64,000 nt of DNA from Sphingomonas sp. TDK1 (GTDB lineage: Bacteria > Pseudomonadota > Alphaproteobacteria > Sphingomonadales > Sphingomonadaceae), in the NCBI RefSeq assembly GCF_001650735.1, contig NZ_LXVY01000044.1, positions 271,298-335,297 on the forward strand. Reading direction: 5' to 3'. Position numbers and translations under genes: made by a program. Below are positions 34,037-42,481 of the stretch, in pieces (the stretch's first letter is position 1; every line of letters begins with the position of its first letter). Under the pieces are notes generated by a model. The model worked only from the letters and a program-made list of their open reading frames with translations, ran no database searches and had not been told where the DNA came from.

Positions 34037-34912
34037 ATGAGTCTTGGATGTGTGACCTGTCTTGACGGCCCCACAAACGGATGGAGCATTGCGCCTGACG
34101 TCCACGCGCGCGTCGTGACCGATGCCGCTGGTGATCAATGGTGGAGCGCCGACGTACCGCGCGGGGTCGGCAAGCCCAATGCCGAGTCGCGCTGGCGAAT
34201 GCGACTCGTGCGACCGGGCGCGATCGAGCTGGAGGCGACGATCGGATCACGGATCGATGATGATCCTCAGATCATGGTAGATGGCCGCGACCTTGAAGGC
34301 CGCATTGTCGCGAGCGTCGAGCGATTGGCGGCGTGCGTGGCCGAAGTAGGGCTTGGCGGCCCGGCGCTGCTGGCGATCGGCTTCGAAGGCGTCGAGCATG
34401 TCGAGCTGAACCGATCGAGATCAACGGCAAGCGCGTCGCCGCTGGCTATGAGGTCAAACGCCTGCTTGGTCCCTCGAAATTTCCGGCAGGGCTGTTCCGC
34501 AATAATGCCCATGCCGAGCTGTCAGCGGTCATCTTCACCAACGCCTGCGCGCTCAGCAAATTCAATCGCGTCGCGCTGACGCGCGGCATGCAATCGCATG
34601 TTGGCCGCTGTGTGCGATACGGGCGCTTTTATGATCGCAAGCCCGGCGCGCTCGAAGGGTTGGGAACCATGGTGTGCCGAACTGGAAGTCTTTCACAACC
34701 CGTTCGCGCGCCATCCATTGCCGACCGAACTGCTCCCCGAGGCCAGCCACTGGCTGGAAGTCGATGGCGCGATGGACTGCCGCCACTACTATGACACCGA
34801 CATTCTATGGTCGCACTCACTGATCATGGCCGCCGACGATCCAATGCCGACCTATGAGACCTTGCCCGCGTGGCTCGAGGATCTCGCGCGTCGACGCGCA
34901 GCGCGCGAATGA
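34037..34912 (+). pseudogene. Decayed hypothetical gene with two frame changes
   Basis: Three consecutive pieces read like one protein: residues from MSLGCVTCLDGPTNGWS to GFEGVEHVELN (frame of 34037), then from EINGKRVAAGYEVKRLLG to LSKFNRVALTRG (another frame, about 34408-34590), then back to the first frame with CAELEVFHNPFARHPLPTEL and HYYDTDILWSHSLI to the stop at 34912. Content is soluble and mixed alpha/beta-like, with acidic and aromatic residues near the C-terminus. I do not recognise the family. The two compensating frame changes near 34408 and 34595 suggest a pseudogene; sequencing errors are less likely because both sit outside homopolymers. Confidence 0.55.
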
Positions 34913-34928
34913 CGGCTCTTGTCAATTT

Positions 34929-34959
34929 GCGACGTTCGCGTCACCAAAACGAACGTCGC
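34929..34959. repeat. Perfect 10-bp inverted repeat
   Basis: GCGACGTTCG (34929-34938) and CGAACGTCGC (34950-34959) are exact reverse complements with an 11-nt spacer. They are followed by CTGGTCGGGAGCGGAAATCG, then ACCAAGCGCATTGCAAGC, which also occurs in altered form near 13715-13773. This could be a protein-binding operator or recombination site at the left edge of the recombinase element. Confidence 0.6.
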
Positions 34960-35068
34960 GATCTGGTCGGGAGCGGAAATCGACCAAGCGCATTGCAAGC
35001 CCCTGGCCGGACTCACATCTACCTCCAGAAACCCCAGAAAACCGCCACTTTTCAAATCCCCAAAATGC

Positions 35069-35168
35069 CGTGGCCCACTCGTGGCCCACCAAAAATTTCG
35101 GTCCGAAACCCGGACACGAACCCTCGCCCCACGAACCATTTTGGTACTTCCTGAAGCATGATTCGCGG
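35069..35168. repeat. Repeat copy C
   Basis: This copy has two GTGGCCCAC 9-mers 11 bp apart (35070 and 35081), then CAAAAATTTCGGTCCGAAAC, CCGGACACGAACCCTCGCCC, and further similarity to copy B through TTGGTACTT and GATTCGC. It lies just downstream of the small HTH-like gene, in the flank of the serine-recombinase operon. It is the longest and best-preserved match to the integrase-associated copy B. Confidence 0.75.
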
Positions 35169-35208
35169 TCGATTCTCGATTTTCTGATCGAAAGGGGCCC
35201 CTCTGTCT

Positions 35209-35547
35209 TCAAGCGCGTTCAAGCAATGCGGCAAGTTCCAGAAGCTTGACCCGCACCAAGTTCAACTCCAGCGAAATCCGCAAATCTCCTCGACCCGCCG
35301 CCACAAGAATTGCGCCGAGAACCTGATCGGAGTGCCGGACGAGTGACACAAGGTGGTTCCCCTGGGGCACGTGGGTAGCCGCCAGCCAGTGTTTGACCGT
35401 CCGCTCGCTTGCACCTGTCCACCCCATCGCCGTTTTCGTTGCCCGGTGGCTTGCACCCAGTTCTGCCAATAGCGCCCGCGAAATCAGTAGCGCCAGATCG
35501 GCCTCGTCGCTGCCGGAATGTAAATTGCTGCCCGTTTTCGGAAACAC
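35209..35547 (-). CDS. Small HTH-like protein, divergent from recombinase operon
   Basis: This is a 112-residue protein read from GTG 35547. The centre (KTAMGWTGASERTVKHWLAA, then HVPQGNHLVSLVRHSDQV) looks like a phage-type helix-turn-helix in which a short helix pair recognises DNA. No enzyme motif is seen. It is transcribed away from the serine recombinase with 90 bp between starts, so it is a good candidate repressor or directionality factor for that operon. The family assignment rests on pattern only. The GTG start is required because no in-frame ATG occurs near. Confidence 0.55.
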   Translation of the reverse strand: MFPKTGSNLHSGSDEADLALLISRALLAELGASHRATKTAMGWTGASERTVKHWLAATHVPQGNHLVSLVRHSDQVLGAILVAAGRGDLRISLELNLVRVKLLELAALLERA

Positions 35548-35637
35548 CTTTCCATTCCTTTCCCGCTATGTCGTCACACGTGCGGGATCAGTCCTGCGTC
35601 CAACCAACCCGGGAATCGTCAGGCACCGCGCCGCACG

Positions 35638-37227
35638 ATGAACAGTGAGGTCCAGTGCGTGGAGAGTTGGCTAGTCCCGCAGACCCAGCATTCAGACGAA
35701 CCGACCCGTATGCGGGCTGCCGAGTATGTCCGTATGTCGACGGACCATCAGCGCTACTCCACCGAAAACCAAGCGGAGGCCATCCGTCACTACGCCGCCG
35801 CGCGAGGCTTCTCGATCGTTCGAACCTACGCAGATGAAGGCAAGAGCGGTCTCCGCATCGATGGTCGCGATGCACTCAAACGCCTCATCGATGAAGTCAG
35901 CGCCGGTATCGCAGACTACCAAGCAATACTCGTCTACGACGTCAGCCGGTGGGGTCGTTTTCAGGATGCCGACGAGAGCGCCTATTACGAGTATATTTGC
36001 CGCCGCGCTGGGATCGCCGTTCACTATTGCGCCGAACAGTTCGAGAATGATGGAAGTCCAATCTCGACGATCGTCAAAGGCGTTAAGCGGGCCATGGCGG
36101 GGGAATACAGCCGGGAACTGTCTACCAAGGTTTTCGCCGGCCAATGCAGATTGATCGAACTCGGTTTTCGGCAAGGGGGCCCAGCGGGCTTCGGGCTGCG
36201 CCGGGTGCTCGTCGACCAATCGGGCGCTATCAAGGGTGAACTCGAGCGTGGCGAGCAGAAAAGCATCCATACGGACCGCGTGGTGCTGGCCCCCGGTCCG
36301 GACAAAGAATCCGCGATCGTCCGCGAAATCTACCGAGCATTCGTGCATGATCGGCTGGGCGAACGCGATATCGCCGCGGCTCTGAACGAGCGGGGCTTGG
36401 TCACGGATCTCGGCCGCCCCTGGACCCGCGGCGCCGTCCACCAGATACTCATCAATGAAAAGTACATCGGCAACAATGTCTGGAACCGCGTTTCCTTCAA
36501 GCTGAAGAAGAAGCGGGTCCGCAACGATCCAGCCATGTGGATCCGCGCCGAAGATGCGTTCCCTGCCTTGATCGACAGGGATCTGTTCGAAGCGGCGCAG
36601 GCGATCATCAGGGCACGTGCGTTCCGGCTGAGCGACGAAGAGATGCTGGAGGGCCTTCGAAGCCTGTTCCAAGCCGAGAACCTGCTGTCCGGGATGATCA
36701 TCGACGAGGCTGACGGTTTGCCGTCCAGCAGCAGCTATCGTTCGCGGTTCGGAAGCCTGCTGAGAGCATACAGCCTGGTCGGATATCGGCCGCGACGCGA
36801 CTATCGTTACATCGCCATCAACCAGGCCCTCAGGCGAATGCACCCGCAGGTCATCGACGAAGTCGTCGATGGATTCGCAGCGGTCGGAGCACCAGTGTCC
36901 CGCGTTTCAGCCGACGGGCTCCTTACGGTGCACAATGAGATGTCCGTCTCGATCCTCATCGCGCGCTGCAGGCGAACCCAGGCGGGGTCGCTGCGGTGGA
37001 ATATCCGCTTCGACACGAGCGTTGCACCCGACATCACCGTTGCGATCCGGATGGACGCCCGCAACGAAGGCCCCCTCGATTTTTATCTTTTCCCCCGCAT
37101 CGACAGGGCCAGTGCAGACGTGCGCCTTGCTGAGGAAAATGGGCTGTCGCTCGACGCCTATCGCTTTGAGACCCTCGACCCCCTTTACGAACTCGCCAGG
37201 CGCATCCGCCTTCCGGTGGCGGCATGA
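35638..37227 (+). CDS. Serine site-specific recombinase (large, resolvase-type)
   Basis: This is a 529-residue recombinase. The N-terminal resolvase domain (about residues 25-175) has the nucleophile Ser34 in EYVRMSTDHQRYSTENQ, the second motif in LVYDVSRWGRF (Arg of the active site) and EFENDGSP-like residues in HYCAEQFENDGSPISTIVKG. The recombinase domain follows with RDIAAALNERG and GAVHQILINEKYIGNNVWNR. The C-terminal 200 residues lack a clear zinc-ribbon Cys cluster. It would cut and rejoin DNA at att sites by a Ser-linked mechanism. Its stop overlaps a ParB-like gene as ATGA. An alternative start is Met25 at 35710. Confidence 0.92.
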   Translation: MNSEVQCVESWLVPQTQHSDEPTRMRAAEYVRMSTDHQRYSTENQAEAIRHYAAARGFSIVRTYADEGKSGLRIDGRDALKRLIDEVSAGIADYQAILVYDVSRWGRFQDADESAYYEYICRRAGIAVHYCAEQFENDGSPISTIVKGVKRAMAGEYSRELSTKVFAGQCRLIELGFRQGGPAGFGLRRVLVDQSGAIKGELERGEQKSIHTDRVVLAPGPDKESAIVREIYRAFVHDRLGERDIAAALNERGLVTDLGRPWTRGAVHQILINEKYIGNNVWNRVSFKLKKKRVRNDPAMWIRAEDAFPALIDRDLFEAAQAIIRARAFRLSDEEMLEGLRSLFQAENLLSGMIIDEADGLPSSSSYRSRFGSLLRAYSLVGYRPRRDYRYIAINQALRRMHPQVIDEVVDGFAAVGAPVSRVSADGLLTVHNEMSVSILIARCRRTQAGSLRWNIRFDTSVAPDITVAIRMDARNEGPLDFYLFPRIDRASADVRLAEENGLSLDAYRFETLDPLYELARRIRLPVAA

Positions 37228-38123
37228 CCGTTCCCAGACATGCTCAGCGCATCGCATCGATACCGATCGATCGGATCAACGTGCTCAACCCAAGGGCCCG
37301 CAACCGGCGGCAGCATCGCGAGATCGTCGACAATATCGACGCGATCGGCCTTAAACGCCCCGTAACGGTCCGGCGCAATCCGACCGGTAACGGCGACACG
37401 TTCGATCTGATCTGCGGGGAAGGCCGACTGGAAGCACTGCGGATGCTCGGCGCGTCGGAAATTCCGGCGGTCGTCATCGACGCCGAAGAAGACGAATGCC
37501 TGGTCATGAGCCTGGTCGAAAACATTGCGCGCCGGCAGCATCGATCGATCGACATCATGCACGAGATCGGCTCCTTGCGTCGCCGCGGGTACAACGATGT
37601 GCAGATTGCGGAGAAGATCGGTTGCACGCCGAGCTGGGCGAACATGATCGGTCAGCTTCTGGAACGTGGGGAGGAGCGGCTGTTGGCGGCCGTGGAGACC
37701 GGTCTGATCCCGGTGAGCCTGGCGATCGACATAGCCCGGGCCCAGTCCGAAGATGCCCAGGGCCTGCTGCTCGAAGCCTATGAAGGCGGCAAGCTGAAAG
37801 GCAAGAAGCTGAGCGCCGTTCGCCGAATGCTCGATCAGCGACTGCGACAGCGCCGGGGCGTTCCCGACAGCGGCTTGGGAAGGCGCACCGCACGGCGGCG
37901 CATCACCGCGACGGAGATGGTGCGCCTCTATCAACAGGAGGCGGAGAAGCAGCGTGTCCTGGTCAAGAAGTCGGATTTTACCCAGGCGCGCCTGCTGTTC
38001 GTCATCGAAGCGCTGAAGGATCTCGTCAGCGAGGAAAGCTTCGGGACGTTGCTGAGGGCTGAAGGACTGGACACGATGCCTAGGGCGTTGGCGGCACGTG
38101 TATATGGAAAGAGCCTATCATGA
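37224..38123 (+). CDS. ParB-like protein 1 (ParB/Srx fold)
   Basis: This 299-residue protein has a ParB N-terminal domain. It has IPIDRINVLNPRARNRR, the nucleotide-binding box LICGEGRLEALRMLGA, and CLVMSLVENIARRQHRSID matching the ENxxR box of CTP-hydrolysing ParB proteins. An HTH follows (QIAEKIGCTPSWANMIGQLL). The C-terminal part is basic then helical. ParB proteins load onto a centromere-like site and slide as CTP-gated clamps, but no parA gene is next to it. It is coupled at both ends by 4-nt overlaps to the serine recombinase and to a second ParB-like gene. Confidence 0.88.
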   Translation: MTVPRHAQRIASIPIDRINVLNPRARNRRQHREIVDNIDAIGLKRPVTVRRNPTGNGDTFDLICGEGRLEALRMLGASEIPAVVIDAEEDECLVMSLVENIARRQHRSIDIMHEIGSLRRRGYNDVQIAEKIGCTPSWANMIGQLLERGEERLLAAVETGLIPVSLAIDIARAQSEDAQGLLLEAYEGGKLKGKKLSAVRRMLDQRLRQRRGVPDSGLGRRTARRRITATEMVRLYQQEAEKQRVLVKKSDFTQARLLFVIEALKDLVSEESFGTLLRAEGLDTMPRALAARVYGKSLS

Positions 38124-39025
38124 CCTCGCGCCACCCGATCAAGCTTTCCTTCCAGGACGAAACGAAGCGGATCCTGTTGTCAGACCTGATCCCGCTCAAA
38201 GCGCTCCGCTCAGGCGTGAAGGAGAGCAAGAAGTACGCTCAGATTATGAGCTCGGTCCGCGCGATCGGGCTTGTCGAGGCGCCGGTTGTTGCTCCCAATC
38301 CGACGCAGAGCGGCAAGTTCCTGCTGCTTGACGGTCATCTACGTATCGAAGCGCTGCGCGATCTTGGAGTACTCGAGGTGGATTGCATCATCTCGACGGA
38401 TGATGAGAGCTACACCTACAACAAGCGAATAAATCGTCTGGCGGCAATCCAGGAACATCGCATGGTCCGACGCGCAATCGAGCGGGGCGTGCCGGAAGCG
38501 AAGATCGCGGAAGCCCTTGGACTGGAGGTTGCATCCATCCATCGGCGCTCGCGGATGCTAAATGGGATCTGCAGCGAGGTCATCGACATCCTGAAAGACG
38601 CGCCCTGCCCGATAGCCGTCTTCGACGTCCTCCGGCGCATGTCCCCGATACGGCAGATCGAGGCCGCAGAGCTCATGACGGGACAGCAGAACTTCACGGT
38701 CGTGTTCGCCAAAGCAATGCTCGCGGCCACGGCGGAAGATCAGTTGGTGCATGTTCCCGCAAAGCGGCCCGCGTCCGTTTCCAGCGAACAGATGGCCCGA
38801 ATGGAGCGAGAGCTTGTCGGTCTCCAGATGCAGGTCAAGTCTGTTGAAGATCGATACGGCGTCGACACGCTGCATCTTACAGTGGCGCGTGCCTATGTCC
38901 GCACGCTGCTCGGGAACGACCGAATCGTGCGGTGGATCGCCCAGCACCGGCCCGAATACCTGAAGGAACTTCAAACGATCGGGGAAATCGAGACGATCGC
39001 GCCCGTAGCTGAGGCGGCGGAGTAG
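38120..39025 (+). CDS. ParB/RepB-like protein 2, plasmid-partition C-terminal type
   Basis: This is a 301-residue protein. The ParB-like N-terminal domain is divergent: LLLDGHLRIEALRDLGVLEV holds box I, while box II reads YTYNKRINRLAAIQEHRMVR instead of ENxxR. It has an HTH at AKIAEALGLEVASIHRRSRM and the RepB-type C-terminal domain with IDILKDAPCPIAVFDVLRRM and ELVGLQMQVKSVEDRYG. The altered box II suggests changed nucleotide handling. Two different ParB folds behind one recombinase, without ParA, argues for a role in synapsis, excision control or replication of the element rather than ordinary partition. That role is inferred. Confidence 0.85.
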   Translation: MTSRHPIKLSFQDETKRILLSDLIPLKALRSGVKESKKYAQIMSSVRAIGLVEAPVVAPNPTQSGKFLLLDGHLRIEALRDLGVLEVDCIISTDDESYTYNKRINRLAAIQEHRMVRRAIERGVPEAKIAEALGLEVASIHRRSRMLNGICSEVIDILKDAPCPIAVFDVLRRMSPIRQIEAAELMTGQQNFTVVFAKAMLAATAEDQLVHVPAKRPASVSSEQMARMERELVGLQMQVKSVEDRYGVDTLHLTVARAYVRTLLGNDRIVRWIAQHRPEYLKELQTIGEIETIAPVAEAAE

Positions 39026-39163
39026 CGGGATGATGGGGACCCGGACCCAATAAGCGCGGGGACCGCCGGAGACGCCGCACGGTGGGGCGGATCGAGGGCG
39101 GTGGCGGGGATGACGGCGAACCCGTACGGAGCCCGCCAGGCTGGCAGTCATAGGCCGGCCGAC

Positions 39164-39195
39164 GCGGAGGGGCGCGTCCATACGCGCCCCTCCGC
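39164..39195. terminator. Perfect 14-bp stem terminator between convergent operons
   Basis: GCGGAGGGGCGCGT (39164-39177), loop CCAT, and ACGCGCCCCTCCGC (39182-39195) form a perfect stem, followed by TCCTTT. It lies between the end of the ParB operon (39025, plus) and the end of the trb operon (39313, minus), as expected for a bidirectional terminator. The T-run is weak. Confidence 0.7.
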
Positions 39196-39312
39196 TCCTT
39201 TCGACGAACGTTCTTATGGGATCGGACACTCTCGCGAGATCGGCTCCGCTTCCGGCAGGGCCGAAAATCGCAAGCTGGCCAGCAACGAGCCTTCCACCGC
39301 TTGGTCCGGATG

Positions 39313-39531
39313 TCACCGGCTGGCTCCACGCCCCCGCAGGAACCCCCGATCGCTATCGAGGAAGGACGCCAGCATGGCCGGGATTAGATCCGTTATCTCC
39401 TCCTTCTGCCCATAAGTGTCGGCATATAGCGCAGCATAGTCCTGCAGCCGCTGGTGCAGGTCGGGAGTGATGAGGATCGCCAGCTTGACGGGCTTTCGAT
39501 CCGGTAGCTTTGCCAGTTTCAAATCAGGCAT
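39313..39531 (-). CDS. DUF2274 protein at end of trb operon
   Basis: This is a 72-residue protein with the DUF2274 pattern: KLAKLPDRKPVKLAILITPD, LHQRLQDYAALYADTYG and DLIPAMLASFLDSDRGF. The N-terminal half resembles a ribbon-helix-helix arm and helix. Genes of this family regularly close the trb operon in alphaproteobacterial integrative elements; their function is not established. A strong AGGAGG lies over the trbI stop, 5 bases before its ATG. Confidence 0.88.
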   Translation of the reverse strand: MPDLKLAKLPDRKPVKLAILITPDLHQRLQDYAALYADTYGQKEEITDLIPAMLASFLDSDRGFLRGRGASR

Positions 39532-39540
39532 GTCGGCCTC

Positions 39541-40749
39541 CTATCCGCGCCAGGGCGCGAGGACCAGGTCCTTGTGGACCACGAGCAGCACGTTCGTGCC
39601 GGGGCGAATTGTGAGCGTCGGCTGGATGTTGAGATTACGCGAGGTGATCTGGTCGCCCGCGCGTGCGACATTCTGCTGCGTTGACTGTCGGATCGCCCGG
39701 ACCAGATCGCTGTCACCAGAAACCGTCAGCTCCGAGCCTACGCCGAGCAGGGTCGACAGCGCGACCCCCTCGAGCAGCGTCCAGGTGTGGAAGTCCACCT
39801 TGTCCTGCAGGCCGGCATAGCCCGAGGCATCGGTCGCCGGCACGTTGTCTATCCGGAGCGAGCTGCCGTCCGGCAGCAGGATGCGCTGCCAAATGACCAG
39901 CGCACGCTTTTGCCCGAACGCGACCACGGAGTCGTAGCTCCCGACGAGCCGCGCACCTTGTGGGATGAGCAGGATGCGCCCGGTGGGACTGTCGAACACA
40001 TTCGCCGTCACTTGCGCCGTCACCAGGCCAGGCAGATCGGACCGCAGACCGGACATCAGGCTCGCCGGGATCACACTGCCGGCCGACAGGAGATAGGGGG
40101 ACGGCGCGGCTTCCAGCCTGTGCGGATTGGTGTCAGCCAATGTGTCGCGCGTGGCGATGAACTGGGCCTTGCGGCTCTGCGCATTGGGATCGCGCTCCGG
40201 GTCGATTGCCAGCGTTGGCGCTTCCGTGGTCACGGGTGTCGGCGGAGCAGCGATCTCCGCTGACACCGGCGCCGATGGCCTGCTCTGGTTCTGCACCAGT
40301 AGTCCCGATGCGCGTGCTGCCTTCAGCTCGGCAAGCTGCCGCTCGCGCTCCTGCGCCGCGGCCTGTGCCTCCACCCTCCCCGGCCCGTCCGCGTCATTCG
40401 CCTCCACCTCGGCCGCCATGCGGCGCTGGCGCTCGAGGATGGGGCGCCCCAGGTCACCTGGCAGCGGCGGCCCGAGCTTTGGAACATCACCATAGCTTGC
40501 CGGCAGGCGGTTCAAGGTATCGGGCGGCGGCTGTCTGCTCGGTTCCGATAGCTCCTTCCGCTCGGCTACCGCCTGCCGCAGGCGCGATCCCAAGGCACTC
40601 CATGCCACGGCGACAAGGGCGACCGAACCCAGTGCCGCGATAGCGATGATCACGCCGCGCCGAAAGCGGATGGCGCGCGGCGGCTTGACCCGGATCGCCA
40701 GCGATTCGGGGTCGAACTTTGGGGTTGGCGGGACAGCATCATCGCTCAT
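39541..40749 (-). CDS. trbI: TrbI, conjugal transfer channel protein (VirB10-like)
   Basis: This is a 402-residue protein with an N-terminal cytoplasmic tail, one transmembrane helix (GVIIAIAALGSVALVAVAWS), a Pro/Gln-rich periplasmic linker, and the TrbI/VirB10 C-terminal beta-barrel domain. That domain has RILLIPQGARLVGSYDSVVA, QRILLPDGSSLRIDNVPATD and a C-terminal NIQPTLTIRPGTNVLLVVHK. It spans both membranes and links the inner-membrane ATPases to the outer-membrane pore. The start is ATG 40749, overlapping the trbG stop as ATGA; the frame is open upstream but inside trbG. Confidence 0.93.
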   Translation of the reverse strand: MSDDAVPPTPKFDPESLAIRVKPPRAIRFRRGVIIAIAALGSVALVAVAWSALGSRLRQAVAERKELSEPSRQPPPDTLNRLPASYGDVPKLGPPLPGDLGRPILERQRRMAAEVEANDADGPGRVEAQAAAQERERQLAELKAARASGLLVQNQSRPSAPVSAEIAAPPTPVTTEAPTLAIDPERDPNAQSRKAQFIATRDTLADTNPHRLEAAPSPYLLSAGSVIPASLMSGLRSDLPGLVTAQVTANVFDSPTGRILLIPQGARLVGSYDSVVAFGQKRALVIWQRILLPDGSSLRIDNVPATDASGYAGLQDKVDFHTWTLLEGVALSTLLGVGSELTVSGDSDLVRAIRQSTQQNVARAGDQITSRNLNIQPTLTIRPGTNVLLVVHKDLVLAPWRG

Positions 40750-41675
40750 GAGCGCTTGCCTTTCGGTGCCGCGACCTCGCCGACCCGGTCGATGCGGACG
40801 ACCTGCTGCTTGCCGGTGCCGAGCCGCAGTTCGGCGCGCTCGAAGATCCGGTCGACGACATAGAAGCGTCCGCGTATCCGGTAGTTGACCAGTTCGGCCT
40901 CTCCCGCCGCGCCGATCACGAACAGCGGCGGCGCCTCGCCGACCGCGATGCTGGCGGGGAACTCGACGAAGGTCTGCTGCCCGTCGTCGAACGCGCGGAG
41001 CGGGCGCCATGCCGGGCTGTCGCCAGTCACCGAATAATTGAAGTGCAGGCTGTCGACCGACAGGCCCGCAGCGATCGGGGCTACCGCAGCGGCCTGGGCT
41101 TCCTTCTGCCGGAGCGCGATCAGCTGGTCTGCAGGATAGGTCCAGGACAGGGCGGCCATGGCGGTCCGCGAGGTGGCCGTAAGCTGGAGATGATAGCTGC
41201 GGCGATCGGTGGTGATGACGAGGTTGGTAGCAAGGCCGCTCGCAGAGGGCTTCACGAGGATATGCGTGCGCTTGTCGGCGCCGGTGCCGCTGTTGGTGTC
41301 GCCGATCACCCAGCGGACCGTATCGCCCGCCGCGACAGCGACGAGGTTCTCGCCCGGCTGCAAGGCAAGGTCGGTCACGGCACCCGGCGCCGTATAAACC
41401 TGATAGATCATGCCCTCGCTGAAGGCATAGATCTGGACCGCGTTGACGAACCCCTGGGCCTGCGGCTGCTGGGTAGCTGCGCGATTGGCAGCAGCGACGC
41501 GCGCGGCGCCGGGGCTGAAAGACTTGCGCACCTGCTTGCGGACCGGCGGCTTGGCAGGCGGGGACGCGGTGGCGGTCGGCGCCGGGATCGGTTTGGCCGG
41601 AGGCGGCGGTGCATGTTGGGCCAATGCAGATTCCATGGCGAGGAACACCGCCGTTAGGGCGAGCAAAAGCTTCAT
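40746..41675 (-). CDS. trbG: TrbG, conjugal transfer pore protein (VirB9-like)
   Basis: This is a 309-residue periplasmic/outer-membrane protein. A signal peptide (MKLLLALTAVFLAMESALA) is followed by a Pro-rich stretch, then the VirB9/CagX fold with IYAFSEGMIYQVYTAPGAVT, KPSASGLATNLVITTDRRSY and C-terminal FDDGQQTFVEFPASI and YRIRGRFYVVDRIFERAELR. It joins TrbI in the outer-membrane core complex. No lipobox is seen. It overlaps both neighbours by 4 nt (trbF before, trbI after). Confidence 0.93.
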   Translation of the reverse strand: MKLLLALTAVFLAMESALAQHAPPPPAKPIPAPTATASPPAKPPVRKQVRKSFSPGAARVAAANRAATQQPQAQGFVNAVQIYAFSEGMIYQVYTAPGAVTDLALQPGENLVAVAAGDTVRWVIGDTNSGTGADKRTHILVKPSASGLATNLVITTDRRSYHLQLTATSRTAMAALSWTYPADQLIALRQKEAQAAAVAPIAAGLSVDSLHFNYSVTGDSPAWRPLRAFDDGQQTFVEFPASIAVGEAPPLFVIGAAGEAELVNYRIRGRFYVVDRIFERAELRLGTGKQQVVRIDRVGEVAAPKGKRS

Positions 41676-42478
41676 GACTGGACCTCCTTCCTGGGCTGCG
41701 CCGGGGCAGCGGGATCGACTGGGGGACTGGTCGGCGCCGAGGCGGGGGCGAACGACGGGAGCATCGGCGTGGCTGCCGGCTTCGGGGCGGCCGGCGCGTC
41801 CAGTTCCCGGCTCCAGTCGATCGCATCGACATAGACACCGAGCGGATTGCGGCGGAGCGTGTCAGCATCCTTGGGCGGCGTGATTGCGACGGTCAGGATA
41901 GCCGTCCAGCGCGACGTGCCGGCCTCGGCGCCGCGCTCGAACGCGGTCTCGGTCCATTTGACCTGGAACGAGCGATCGGATGCCCGCACCACGCTGGTGA
42001 CCTGCACCGTCACCGTCTTCTCGCCAATGGCCCCGAAAGGGTCGGCCGCGCGGGCATAGTCGCCGAGGAACTGCGCACCGCGCTTGGTGGCGAAGTCATA
42101 AGCGTCCAGCCAGTCCTTACGCACCAGCACCGGATCGAGCGAGCGGCCGCGGACATTGGCGATGAAGCGGGACAGGTGCCAGGCGATCTGCGGGTCGGTC
42201 AGGCGGTACCCGGCCTCGGCCTCGGTGACGGCACGCGCCTCCCCCAGCCGATCGACTTCGACGACATAGGGCGTCACCCGGCTCTGCGCCGACTGCCAGG
42301 CGAGCGCACCCGACAGGCCGGTGGCGAGCGCAAGGCACCCGAACGCCATCAACCGCCAGTTCCGCGCCTGCACGCGGGCCGAGCCGATCCGCTCGTCCCA
42401 GAGCTGCCCGGCTCGCTGGTACGGCGTCTCCGGTTCGGGGGTTCGTCCATAGCGCTGGACGGCGCGTCTGAAGACCAT
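41672..42478 (-). CDS. trbF: TrbF, conjugal transfer protein (VirB8-like)
   Basis: This is a 268-residue inner-membrane protein. The cytoplasmic N-terminus has TPYQRAGQLWDERIGSARVQ, followed by one transmembrane helix (RLMAFGCLALATGLSGALAW) and the NTF2-like periplasmic VirB8 domain with VTPYVVEVDRLGEARAV, IAWHLSRFIANVRGRSLDPV and the WTAILTV-type strand. A Pro/Ala-rich tail follows residue 225. TrbF nucleates assembly of the secretion channel. The gene lies between trbL and trbG in normal trb order. Confidence 0.93.
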   Translation of the reverse strand: MVFRRAVQRYGRTPEPETPYQRAGQLWDERIGSARVQARNWRLMAFGCLALATGLSGALAWQSAQSRVTPYVVEVDRLGEARAVTEAEAGYRLTDPQIAWHLSRFIANVRGRSLDPVLVRKDWLDAYDFATKRGAQFLGDYARAADPFGAIGEKTVTVQVTSVVRASDRSFQVKWTETAFERGAEAGTSRWTAILTVAITPPKDADTLRRNPLGVYVDAIDWSRELDAPAAPKPAATPMLPSFAPASAPTSPPVDPAAPAQPRKEVQS

Positions 42479-42481
42479 CAG

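Noticed and set aside
35692..36843. A 383-codon minus-strand frame opposite the serine recombinase
   Set aside because: The plus-strand gene has the recombinase active site; the antisense frame shows no recognisable content.
39164..39195. parS-like site for the ParB proteins
   Set aside because: The perfect 14-bp palindrome has a 4-nt loop, lies between convergent operon ends and is followed by a short T-rich run, so a terminator is simpler; a single palindrome alone does not support a centromere.
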